The notes beneath the pieces were generated by a model that saw only the letters and a program-made list of their open reading frames with translations, made no database searches and was not told the DNA's origin. DNA of 64,000 nt from Plasmopara viticola (lineage: Eukaryota > Oomycota > Peronosporomycetes > Peronosporales > Peronosporaceae): the NCBI GenBank assembly GCA_001695595.3, contig MBPM02000067.1:372001-436000 (forward strand), in the 5' to 3' direction. Below, piece after piece: positions 12,357 through 22,280 of this stretch (its first letter is position 1; each line of letters opens with the position of its first letter). A program made the translations under genes and the position numbers.

Positions 12357-13096
12357 ACTACGATAATTTAAGGAAGTGGATATGCTTGACCAGCTATATG
12401 CACAAGTCCAGTGCTGAATATGCGAGTCTTGCAAAGCGTCTTTTCAAATAAGGATTGCTGGAATTTTTAGCGCCCAGGATGCTTTTGCTAGCATCAAAGA
12501 ATACATTTAGCAGTCATATGTAAGCCTTTCTTGGACTAGGCTGCAAGCCCTGCTCGATCATCGTCATAACTAAATTGACTTTTCATACAAAAGTCACAAG
12601 TGTTTGTTATAATTGATTTGGTGGGGATGTAACGGGCACCCTACCGGAATTTAAACCAGCTTGCATTATAATGTAATACTGTCCATATTGTGGAAACGAA
12701 GAATCAAGGTAGATACAAAATGCATCGAGATCGGAGCTAAGTGAACAGTCGTTCACCAAAAAATCTGCACACCTTAACCCTGTCTCAGTATTTACTAGAA
12801 TGTGCTAGATTTTAAATATTATACGAAAAGTACTTTCGGTGACAGAGTGATTGTTTTAAGGTTGAAGTTTGCGTCCGCGTTTCGAGTGTGAAACAAGATG
12901 GTTAGCAGGATGACGTGCTGCCGAGGCGCTCGGGGCCAGCTGGCTCTATACAATCCACACTTAGTACCCGCTGAAGGTGGGAGTCAAGCTATAGCAGTAT
13001 ATATGTGATGGTGATGACCGTTGTTGACCTTACAGTGGCCCAAGAGTTGGAAGGGATCTACGGGTTCCAACCGAAAGGTACAGACACAATTCTACC
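12357..13096. other. Intergenic region upstream of the SPO16-like gene
   Basis: No supported ORF. A short frame beginning ATGGTGATGACC near 13006 could be an upstream exon of the next gene, but I could not connect it in frame. TGTAACGGGCACCC at about 12627 resembles the inner end of the hairpin arms at 26.12-26.23 kb. Confidence 0.4.
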
Positions 13097-14128
13097 ATGA
13101 CAATCGATCCACACTCACTACGGAAATTTACTACCATGCAGAAGCGGTGGGTTGCCTCGCTGGTAAGTAGGCTTATATGGCACTTTAAGCTCTAACTAAT
13201 GAACAGCTCAGACGTCATGATCTCGCAGCGAACGGGCCTATTTCCACCCGCAGCATTCATGGTACAAATATACTATTCTTATGCACGGTGAAAAAAAATA
13301 ACGATGTAAATTGCAGCTTATTTATAAGAGCGCGGGAAATTCACTTGAAAGCACGATCAATAGGTAAGAAAGAACTGTCACTATTGAACAAATAAACCTA
13401 AATCGCATCTCATTTAATAGGGCGGTGTATTTCGTGCAGATTGCTTAGAGCTGAGAAGGCGTTTAAGCATGCATTTGCCATCGCTATACTTCCTATCCCA
13501 CACTTTGCAGAGCTGCAGCTGCTTGCCATCAGCAAATCTATGCAAATTAAGATTTTTCCAGGTAACTTACAATTACAATCTAAGTGAATGGTAGTGGCTA
13601 ATTTTGAACTTGCTTTTACAATTGACAGTGTTCAGTTTGGTTAATGCCGTCAAGCTGATGGTCTGGCGCGCCATTAACTTTACTATAATTTCTAGCTATT
13701 TTTACTGGTGTAGATGTAGGTTTCTGTTCATGAAAAACTAGCTTTTGATATTTCTAAGAAAGCTGACGAACTCATTAAGCGGGTGAGCAGGCACTTACGT
13801 TTATTTTACTACAACTTAATTGTAATTACCTCATGTACATGTGCAGCTTAACGACGAGCTACTCACTCGCAAGCATGCCATGGTTACATTAAAAACCAAT
13901 ATACCGTCTCTCACTATTGACGATTGTGAAATGCTGCTCGATCTGTTTGGTATGTAAATGTAAGCTTCAAGCTGGCCTCCTGTAAAGCATTGACGCTTGA
14001 TTCAAACAGGTAACATTGCGTCGATTGCTCAAGCTGGAGCTGAAAAGCTACTAGATGTGACAGTATTAAGCACATCCACAGCACAAGCAATCGAGGAGTT
14101 TTTCAGTAGTGAATACGTCGTGGAGTAA
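13097..14128 (+). CDS. SPO16: SPO16/PTD-like meiotic crossover protein (ERCC1-like fold)
   Basis: Eight short exons are proposed: 13097-13146, 13207-13261, 13317-13363, 13440-13561, 13629-13660, 13720-13782, 13847-13949 and 14010-14128. They join in one frame to about 196 residues ending at TAA. The middle resembles animal SPO16: SDVMISQRTGLF, a helix-rich segment with RLLRAEKAFKHAFAIAI, then IKIFPVFSLVNAVKLM. The C-terminus is a helix-hairpin-helix domain (MLLDLFGNIASIAQAGAEKL, then AIEEFF) as in ERCC1/XPF relatives. SPO16 and plant PTD pair with SHOC1/ZIP2, an XPF-like partner, to promote meiotic crossovers. Two donors are weak (GTGGGT at 13147, GTCTGG at 13661). The N-terminus may be incomplete. 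It ends 11 bp from the convergent F-box gene. The family call rests on pattern recall; an ERCC1/FAAP24-type relative is the alternative. Confidence 0.6.
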
Positions 14129-14139
14129 ATAGACACGAA

Positions 14140-15222
14140 TTAGGCCTTGCACAAAGCCGGTTGCGGCAACGTCATTTTCACCAATTTTGATTGCGGACAT
14201 TGGGACGCAATAACATTAATATGCCCTCCTTTCAGATCACGTGTGAAAGTAACTTTCAGCTCGTGTAGCCCTCGCATGCGCTTTAGCTCTGCGCCTAACG
14301 CAACAAGATTTAAAATGATATCGTGGCACCCGCTGATGTTCAGTGATCCGAGTTTAGGACACAAAGTTGCAAGCGAGCCGAGCACTGATAGCGATAAGCG
14401 GCCCTGACCGCACAAAGCCAGGTGCTCTAAGCGTGGGCAGTGAGAAGCTAGAGACCTCAAAGCGTTGTCGGTGATCCCTCCACGACCACAGCCAAACGGG
14501 TTGCTCCTTGAAACGTCTAAAGCCAACAAATTCGGGCAGTGAGCTCCGAGAGCTAACAAACAGTCGTCGGTCAAATTTTTCGCACCACCAACTAGAAGCA
14601 TTTCTAGCTTGGGGCAGCTCTTGGCAATACAAATGACTACAGAAGAAGTCACAGCTGGAGAGCCTTTTAGCTGAAACGAGCGCAAGTTTCTACAACGTCG
14701 GACCGTAGCTTTCACACCATCTGGAGTAATTTGTCTGCAGTAGCTGAAATTCATCCGTTCGAGCGACTTAGAGTGTTGATCACCAATGGCTTGCAGCGCC
14801 GAGTCGGTAAGACGTAAACACTTGGTCGCGTCCACCTCTAGCAACTGCTGGCTCGACTCTTTGATGATGGCCGAAAAATCAGCATCAGCAAGCGTCTGAC
14901 AGCCAGAGACCGTAAAGTGCGTTAAGCTCGAAAAAAACTTGGCAGTCTTTACCAAAGTGCCCTCCTGTATGACGCATCTAGTGAGGGTTAATTTTTCGAC
15001 CTGCGAGCCATGGCGCATCGCAAGGAGTCTGATAACTTTAGAGCAATCGTCACTGTTATACCACTGATGCTCAAGCCGTGCGTGGACCCAGAGATACGCT
15101 CTTGCCAGTGCCCGCCGCCATGAGCGACTTACGCGCTCAAGGGCCAGCATATCATTTATGTCGAGGAAGGAGAGCAATTCGCTCAAAACTTCATCTGGTA
15201 TGGCGATGGTGTCGATGGACAT
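14140..15222 (-). CDS. F-box/leucine-rich-repeat protein (FBXL type)
   Basis: Single-exon gene of 360 residues, likely a substrate receptor of an SCF (Skp1-cullin-F-box) ubiquitin ligase. Residues about 8-48 form the F-box (IPDEVLSELLSFLDINDMLA, then RVSRSWRRAL). Residues about 75-335 are tandem LRRs of the cysteine-containing AMN1/FBXL type, for example SLERMNFSYCRQITPDGV, KLEMLLVGGAKNLTDDCL and RLEHLALCGQGRLSLSVL, each repeating the L-x2-L-x-L-x-x-C or -G pattern. The ATG at 15222 is directly followed by the F-box, so the start is well supported. The gene overlaps nothing and converges with the SPO16-like gene. Substrate unknown. Confidence 0.9.
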   Translation of the reverse strand: MSIDTIAIPDEVLSELLSFLDINDMLALERVSRSWRRALARAYLWVHARLEHQWYNSDDCSKVIRLLAMRHGSQVEKLTLTRCVIQEGTLVKTAKFFSSLTHFTVSGCQTLADADFSAIIKESSQQLLEVDATKCLRLTDSALQAIGDQHSKSLERMNFSYCRQITPDGVKATVRRCRNLRSFQLKGSPAVTSSVVICIAKSCPKLEMLLVGGAKNLTDDCLLALGAHCPNLLALDVSRSNPFGCGRGGITDNALRSLASHCPRLEHLALCGQGRLSLSVLGSLATLCPKLGSLNISGCHDIILNLVALGAELKRMRGLHELKVTFTRDLKGGHINVIASQCPQSKLVKMTLPQPALCKA

Positions 15223-15663
15223 TCGTGCTAAAGTTTGTCGCTGCAGGTTAGAAAGTGGAGTCAGCCATGTGGGTGAGAGGAAGTGTCGACGTGTACTAAG
15301 CTCGCTGCATTGATTGGTGAGTCTTAAAAGACGTTATAATTGAAGGCAAATATTCCATTGTGCACTCTAGGACAACAAATTACAATCGAAACGGCAAGCA
15401 CAGCGAGACTCCTTTGGCCCGACACTGAGAAGTTGCCTCCTATGAAATATCAGACGCAGGCGAGCTTCTGGTGCCTTAGGTTATTCTTAATGGGTGACAC
15501 ACTCAACGCGTTATTCTATTACTATATGCATGTTCGAATTATACGCTCTTTCAGCAAGTATTAATATAATTACCGGTAGCAAAAAACAATACTTTTTGTC
15601 AGCACAGCTATTGCAACAATGCAGCCTATGCGATTCGCGGGTCATAGCTACCTGCACAGTAGC
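15223..15663. other. Intergenic region between two minus-strand genes
   Basis: About 440 bp containing the upstream region of the F-box gene and the downstream region of the ATP-grasp gene. A 74-codon plus-strand open frame at 15340-15564 has no motif and is taken as chance. Confidence 0.5.
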
Positions 15664-16944
15664 TTAAACGGTCTTCTTCGTGGGTATGGGTAGTGTTTCC
15701 AGATGGCGGAAATAATCATCTAAGAACTGAAAATACCAGGGCTGATCGAAAGTGCCACGGAAGAAGTTGCATGAAATGTTAACTTCCAGCAAAAGTACAC
15801 CCAAATTGGTAATCGCCACATCCCAACCGCAAAGCGGCACATCCTTCATAAGCTTTACATGCGCCTCCTCCGCAAGCTCCTTCATTTGCTTAATTTCTTT
15901 AATCACATTGCCTGTGATAGGGACCCCAGTGTCCGGGTGGTTAGTGATGTTGTGGCCTACGCTAAGATTTCCGCGAAACATGTGGTGCGGACCAACGCGG
16001 TACCAGTGCGTGGTGGTAGACCCTTTAAGAATTTTGCCAGACTCCATGTCCACGTCAAACATGATGGACTTGTGGTCCGTAGCGGCACCCGCCAAACCGG
16101 CACGGAACACGCAGCTGAGCGACTTAATTCCGTTACCGCCGTCCTTGTGCGCCTTCGACTCACCCAGACCATGACACGAGGCCGTGATGATGCGAAAGGT
16201 TGATAAAGGTGAATCTTCAGGAAGCAATTTTTTAAGAAATGGCGAGTTGTCAAGTTTTTCTTGAATAATGTAGTCTCCACCATCCACTGCATTTTTAAAG
16301 ATAAAAATGCCCAAACCACCCTCTTCGTTGCGATCCTTAACGACCACAGAGCCGGGAGTCTTAAGGTAAGGCGAAACAGCGATTCCATTTTTCTCTGACT
16401 CAAGAAGAAAGTCCCATTTGTTTTCCATGATGTATCCAGGTGAGTTCATTTTTAGGCTGTGCAGACTGACCACGTGGCAGTTAATGCGCCAAAAAGCAAA
16501 CCAATTTTGGGGGCAAACAAATATCTGCACAAATGTGTTCAAGAAGCGCTCAATAATACCGCCCTCTTTACTCGAGTATTCTTTGGACAACTCAAACAAG
16601 GCGCCGATTACACATAGCCACGGGTACACAAATAGAAGAAAGGGGAAGAGAAGGAGGCGCGAGTAGCACACAATCGATAGCGGCACACCCGTGCCTGGGA
16701 TGGCCACGTTGCGCAGGTTAGTAACCAGATCCTGGTAAAAGCTTGAATGGCGGTAGTGCGGCTGGTTCCACAGGGGATCTAGCAGCGCGATCGAGTAAAT
16801 ATACGTCTTGGCATGCAGATTGTCTGAAAAGAATGGGCAACCGGCGTAGCTACCCTGGCGCACCCAGTAATGCAGCAGTGATCCATAAAAGCTGAGCAAC
16901 GCCTTGGCGGCACCCATGCCGGCATAGATGATGCCGATAACCAT
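15664..16944 (-). CDS. Sugar-transfer-associated ATP-grasp protein, membrane-associated
   Basis: 426 residues from the ATG at 16944; the open frame extends upstream to 17034 but has no earlier ATG. The N-terminal third has hydrophobic helices, including a likely transmembrane stretch RLLLFPFLLFVYPWLCVIGA near residue 120. The C-terminal two-thirds resembles the ATP-grasp domain of the sugar-transfer type (Pfam ATPgrasp_ST): SVVVKDRNEEGGLGIFIF (nucleotide-binding loop), YIIQEKLDNSPFL, STFRIIT and GWDVAITNLGVLLLEVN, the last carrying acidic and Asn residues typical of the metal site. ATP-grasp enzymes ligate a carboxylate to an amine or similar nucleophile via an acyl phosphate; the substrate here is unknown. 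The Asp and Asn of the metal site are present, suggesting activity. An upstream exon cannot be excluded. Confidence 0.72.
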   Translation of the reverse strand: MVIGIIYAGMGAAKALLSFYGSLLHYWVRQGSYAGCPFFSDNLHAKTYIYSIALLDPLWNQPHYRHSSFYQDLVTNLRNVAIPGTGVPLSIVCYSRLLLFPFLLFVYPWLCVIGALFELSKEYSSKEGGIIERFLNTFVQIFVCPQNWFAFWRINCHVVSLHSLKMNSPGYIMENKWDFLLESEKNGIAVSPYLKTPGSVVVKDRNEEGGLGIFIFKNAVDGGDYIIQEKLDNSPFLKKLLPEDSPLSTFRIITASCHGLGESKAHKDGGNGIKSLSCVFRAGLAGAATDHKSIMFDVDMESGKILKGSTTTHWYRVGPHHMFRGNLSVGHNITNHPDTGVPITGNVIKEIKQMKELAEEAHVKLMKDVPLCGWDVAITNLGVLLLEVNISCNFFRGTFDQPWYFQFLDDYFRHLETLPIPTKKTV

Positions 16945-17221
16945 TATTTTACGAAAGCAATGTTTGTGCTGAGCGAGGACAAAAGGGGAATGAACAACTT
17001 TATAAAAAATCTTCTGTCGATAGTAACGGTACAAAGATCTAGCCTTATTGCTATGTTTCTATTTTTTTCCGTTGCGTAAAGCTAATCGGGCAATTCTAGA
17101 ATGCTAATAAGTGCGCTCTAACCTATAATATATTTGCGTGCGAAGACGACATTTAAGACTGGTGGCCGTACATGTAAAGTTCCTCACGACTTAACGAAAC
17201 TATGTTTACTTTAAGATGCAC
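16945..17221. other. Upstream region of the ATP-grasp gene
   Basis: AT-rich DNA between the ATP-grasp start and the first retroposon copy. The open frame to 17034 might hold extra N-terminal codons through a non-ATG or spliced start. No other feature is seen. Confidence 0.4.
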
Positions 17222-17234
17222 TTGTTGTATTAGG

Positions 17235-17555
17235 ACGCTTGGAAAAGGGTGGGGTGACGCCCTCCTTCCAAGCGCGGGGGCTAAATGCTCGCGCGCTTCG
17301 GGCAGGTGCTCTCGGGCATCTGCAGGTCTCTAACGAGTCTCACCCTCGACGCGACGGTCTCCAGCACCGGGCGTCACCTGGGCTCTTACCAAGTCAGAAG
17401 TAAACAAAATAATGGAAGACCCTCACGACCTCGGTGCTGGCTGCACTGCCCGCCGAACGAGACCCGACGTGTGCGGACACCACTCTATGCCGTGGACTAG
17501 CCATAGAGCCTAGCACGTGCATAACTTGGCAACGCGATAACGTAATACAATACAA
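17235..17555 (+). mobile_element. SINE-like retroposon, copy 1
   Basis: About 321 bp, nearly identical to three other copies in the window. The GC-rich body starts near TGGGGTGACGCCCTCC. The 3' end is ACGCGATAACGTAATAC followed by short ACAAT repeats. It is flanked by a 13-bp target duplication with one mismatch: TTGTTGTATTAGG at 17222-17234 and TTGTTGAATTAGG at 17556-17568. Defined ends, a simple-repeat 3' tail and 12-13 bp duplications indicate LINE-type retroposition. The internal open frame (71 codons from 17285) is GC-rich body sequence and is not called as a gene. Confidence 0.88.
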
Positions 17556-17568
17556 TTGTTGAATTAGG

Positions 17569-18328
17569 CTTTGCAGGTCATCGCTTCGTCAAATCTATTA
17601 ACCGTCACAAGTGATTTTTTAGCATACTGACTGACTTAAAGAGCTTTTTGTCTCTCTGCAATTGAAATTGTAGCCCATGCTTACAGACAAAGCAAGGGCT
17701 CGCGTGTTCTTATTCTACAGTGCCTACTTGTCTGGGTTGCGTAGACAAACCGATACTTTCCCTTTAATATGAGCCCCCCTCATACCTAAACAGTAAAGAA
17801 GCTATCAAAATTGGCATAAGCGAGGCGGGCAAGTAAATAAATACGTTTATTATAACAGCGTGTAGCCTATGAAGGCATGGTTGACATTGTTTAATGCAAT
17901 GTAAGAATAGTGTGTCGGTGCTTACCGAATTTGCGCACACACTACGCAACACATCATGGCCTACCCAACTCACCTACTCTGTTACAGCTGTGGACACCTC
18001 AAATCTTGTGCTGGAACCTTGTAGACTGTCTATCAATATTTTGTAACACGGGGTCTTTTTTGGAGACCAACGACTCTCTTGAAATTCATGTTGTCGGAAA
18101 GCCAAACATTTAAATTCTTAAAAAGCTGAAGCGAAAATCGACTCGTTAGAAATGCCTTTCTTGGGTTGAGCATGTAAGACCGCTTTTTCCAATGGTTTGA
18201 CGATCAACTAAGGTCTAAGAAAATGATCAACTGGTGCAAAGTAAGCTGCTTTGCAAACGCCAAGCTCAACAATTGAAAGCTCCTAGCATGCCTTCTTCGA
18301 AGACGAAATTTTTAGCACTTCACCCTGC
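17569..18328. other. Spacer between inverted retroposon copies 1 and 2
   Basis: About 760 bp without a supported ORF. Short open frames at 17764-17973 (-) and 17910-18113 (+) overlap each other and have no motifs. Confidence 0.45.
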
Positions 18329-18340
18329 ATAGAAGCTCAA

Positions 18341-18664
18341 TGTAATGTAATGTATTACGTTATCGCGTTGCCAAGTTATGCACGTGCTAGGCTCAGTCTG
18401 GCTAGTCCACGGCATAGAGTGGTGTCCGCACACGTCGGATCTCGTTCGGCGGGCAGTGCAGCCAGCACCGAGGTCGTGAGGGGCTTCCATTATTTTGTTT
18501 AGCTCTGACTTGGCAAGAGCCCAGGTGGCGCCCGGTGCTGGAGACCGCCGCGTCGAGGGTGAGACTCGTTAGAGACCTGTAGATGCCCGAGAGCACCTGC
18601 CCGAAGCGCGCGAGCATTAGCCCCCGCGCTCGGAAGGAGGGCGTCACCCCAACCTTTTCCAAAA
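18341..18664 (-). mobile_element. SINE-like retroposon, copy 2 (inverted)
   Basis: Same element on the minus strand. The plus-strand left edge is the tail (TGTAATGTAATGTATTACG), so this copy has an ACATT variant of the tail repeat. A perfect 12-bp target duplication, ATAGAAGCTCAA, flanks it at 18329-18340 and 18665-18676. The body is slightly diverged from copy 1. Together the two copies form an inverted pair. Confidence 0.9.
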
Positions 18665-18676
18665 ATAGAAGCTCAA

Positions 18677-21600
18677 ATACTGTCAAAAAACTGTTTAAAA
18701 TAGCAAGTGGTTGGCGATGACCGAATTATCCCCATGTGATTGCGCATACACCTGAATAGAGACCTATAATTACAGATAGCAGGCGACACATAATAAATAG
18801 CATTCTTGCGAGACGTAGTTGCTAGGGTCATACACAGTGTATATTGAATCAAAGGCGATAGCATCACTGTATAATTATGCAAGTATGTTGCACTAAAAAA
18901 GTCGTGGCCTGAGTTATGACAAGAGGTAGGTCGTGAGTAGTCTGACGGCAAGGATAGTAAAGACCTAATTTCCTCCGGCATAAGCGTTTTTCTGGCACTA
19001 CCCCTCCGTGGTAGAATAACACGAATGATTCGGGCTGACGCAGCTTTTGTCGCTAGCTTCAAACTTGCATTCATCAAGTGCAGCCACACCAAAGACGAAA
19101 GCAATCGCGATCAATTCAACTATTACAAAGCTACTCTTAACGGAGCCACAATACGCGGATCGACTCTCCGCGTATCGTGGCTCCGTGAGATACTAATTGA
19201 CGCGCAAGGCTTGTTTACATATACCTTATACACATCAGCGAGCGGTCACGGTATCGCGCAACTTCTTCTGATTTCAGTATATCAGGTCTTCAGCACGCGC
19301 CCCTCTGTGAGTGCTTCCTCTGGGGATCAAGGTTTAAGGCTCAGTGTTGACGGAGTTTATTTGGGTATTTTCAGCGACTTTTTAGAGTGTACGTAAGCTC
19401 TTGCGTTTGTGGATCAGTTTGGCATAATGTCCCAGTTGTTCCAGTCACCAATCCAATCACCGCGGCAGATACCATCGTACAATTAGAAGGCGCTTTCTTT
19501 CGATTAACGATCCGTCTGAAGGAATCCTCTCGGACTCAGGTGCTTCGATCACGTCGGAGTTCAATTTAAAACTCTATAAATATTTGACAATCAAGCTCTT
19601 GATGCCAGCAGCTGCACATTTAAAACTTTAAAAGCACAAAAATTCAATAGCGCGTAAGAAAGTGATAAAATATGGTCTACATCGCTGTTTTCACCTTAAT
19701 GTGTACCCATAGCTTTGTCAGAGCTCGCTTTCAATTGAGCCGAGCTTGCATCAACGAGCTTGCTCGCGTATCTTATAGATAGCCAAGCAAGAGACAATAT
19801 TGACCTCGCTCTTTATCAACAGTGTCGGCATTCCTGCTTTCCTGGTTGCTCAATGTCGTTCCACAGCTGAAGAAAGGTTTAAACATAAAGTGAAATAAAC
19901 TGGAAATGCACAACCGCCGGTGTCAACACCGGTCTTTGGTGCTATCCATGGTTTTCCCTTTACGAGCTCAGCACTACATGGAGTAATGATCTGTACGCTG
20001 ACTTTTTCTCAGGCAGGATTGACGATCTTTTTCAACCCCTTCAACAGCGGCGTCCCTCATCGTGTACTTGACCACCCTCACGTTCCTGAACCCTTGGCAC
20101 CACACAGCCTACTCATCAATATCTTGTGCCAGACAAGTAGACACAGAGAACTTGTCGTAATTGTTACTGCTTCTTCAATCAAAAATTAAATTTATACACA
20201 ATGATCATCTCCTCGCAGTTGATAGATACAAGGTTTTCGCAATGGACTTGGCAGCAAAGGCATTGCGCCCTTGAAGTCAGGTAATCAAGCATTGCTAACA
20301 GCAAATAGAATTCAAAATTTGGCAGATACAGACCTTGAAAGGGGTTTACTCGCACCGTAAAGGTAATAGAAATCTGCGAGATTTGTCTACACGCTAGACT
20401 CACAGACGTTACTACAACTGCATTGGCATTTTACGTCGTGCTGTCAAGTCTTTCTATCTCTGAATGGCTTCAGATCCTCCATCGACGCATTCAGTAAGTT
20501 TCCTTATCGTCAGAACTGTCACGTATACACATTTTCTACCCAGGACCCCCACATGCGGGACAGTCTCCGGACATCATAATATCATTGGCATGCTACTTTT
20601 ATGACCAAGACGCCTCAAAATCTTGCAAATTATCTGATGCAGTCCACAGCCGTATCGCTCTCCTTATTTGCACTCGCTGATTTGCACAAAAAGTCGACTT
20701 AGAATACCGGGACGCTTGTACCATTGATGTGACAGAATCACGGTATCTATTAGCACTTGTTCAAGTCCTTAAACTTTTTTCAATAATTTGAGCCAATACG
20801 AGTCGCAGTTCGCTATTTGCTTGCTTCAGGAACTACTCGTAAGTCCATAATATAGCTCCCATAGTTCAAAATGGGAGCTGAACATCATTTGAAGTTACTG
20901 ATCATACCTTTTTTGGGGCGAATATCTTACGATTACTTCCTAGCATAGTAATTTTTACAGATTTGTATCAATAAATGATCTTGAGACCATTCACTGCTTT
21001 TTCGTTGACTTCGTAAAATGATTTCTGCCATTTTATTGATGCTCGAAACATCACAAGACTTGTGTCACACAAAATTATAGCACCACCAATCAATGTTGCA
21101 CACACCTATTTTGCGTGACTACGCTACACTCTGCTTCATGAATACTTTAGACTCCGTAAGCTCATACAAGTTCAACTTTTTGACAAAAAATCTGACTGCA
21201 GACATAATCGCTGTAGCTTGTGCCACTTCTTTAAAACCAGTACATTAAACAAATCAGTAGCAAAGCTCGTTACAAAAGTAATCAACTTCCTACGTGGAGT
21301 ATGATACAAGCAACGTTCCAAGAAACCAGCTTAGAGTATCCTCATAATAAACGTTATACCAGCGTAAGTCAGCTATTTCGTCGACACTCACGCCGCAAGC
21401 AGCGGGTATTCGTAACCAAGAGTAAATAAGTCCCTAGCCTTTTGGTCGATTGTTCCTCACTAACTTTAGCAACATATGGTAATAAATGAGTGCCTACCCT
21501 CAACGAAGTCCGAGCCTAGTCCGCGAGGCATCGACCTGTACCACCAAACCGAGTCGCTTGGAGGCAACCTTAAAAAGCACTCTACATAAACGATTCCTAC

Positions 21601-21980
21601 AGGAGCTACAAGCACACAAGCTTGTGCGTCGTACACCACGTATCTGGAAGCAACCAGTATACTCAGTGTGCACAACACGTACTCTAAGCGCTAGTTCGAT
21701 CGAGCGCTTAATCTTCAATAGCCAAGCTTTCTAGGGACGTTATATCGAGCTCGCATTCTTTTCCACCTTTGGCCCTTCACCGTCGACCTTAAGTTAAGCA
21801 CACGCATAAACTATATACTTTCAAATTTTGTGTCATTAACATTAATATACGTGTCGGCGTTTTGCACAAATCAGCTTTTGTTATGGGTAGTCCGCAGTGT
21901 ATGTATAAGTCCATCATTCTTAAATAAATGCTTTCGTCATCGCACATCGTTGCTGCATTCGAAAGCCTGAACTGATTGAC
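18677..21980. other. Gene-poor region
   Basis: Holds one hairpin (19141-19185, listed separately) and otherwise only unsupported frames. The longest (18673-19104 on minus; 19025-19396 on plus) overlap and have no recognised domains. A GC-richer patch at 21486-21734 looks formerly coding but I cannot place it; it may belong to the adjacent gypsy fragment. Confidence 0.45.
19141..19185. repeat. 19-bp inverted repeat with one mismatch
   Basis: Arms 19141-19159 (CGGAGCCACAATACGCGGA) and 19167-19185 pair over 19 positions with a single mismatch, around a 7-nt loop. It is GC-rich relative to its surroundings. It could be a foldback core or a small structured RNA; there is no gene context. Confidence 0.8.
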
Positions 21981-21989
21981 GTACTCTCG

Positions 21990-22280
21990 AATCACGAATA
22001 TAAAAACGGTGATCCTGAAGCCCAAGTACTCAAAGGTGACTTTCGCAGAAACGAAAACGCTCGTTGATGCAAGTCTCAACTGTACGCGACAGAACGAGAT
22101 TTATCTAAAAAACTATTGATGACGAAAACGAGAATGAAGAGATGGGCATCATTTTTCGCACTATCAAAAAACTTCCTATGACCTTCGGAGGTACCTTTAA
22201 TGCGAATCATGTTAAGGCCACTCACTGGCAAGAATTTCGTAGGCATGTCTCGGAATTGAATAGCCAAGTTAACCACCATC
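21990..22280 (-). mobile_element. Decayed Ty3/gypsy reverse-transcriptase fragment
   Basis: Two adjacent minus-strand frames read like the catalytic end of a gypsy reverse transcriptase. HLFILVFVINSFLDKSRSV sits where F-V-D-D is expected (here F-V-I-N), and SVFVSAKVTFEYLGFRIT matches the following YLG-type strand. A frameshift separates them. The active-site aspartates are lost, so it is dead. The identification rests on these two short stretches only. Confidence 0.45.

Noticed and set aside
17285..17500. Conserved 71-codon ORF inside each retroposon copy
   Set aside because: The frame is shared only because the copies share sequence. It has no domain, the GC-rich body is open by composition, and the start and end vary between copies.
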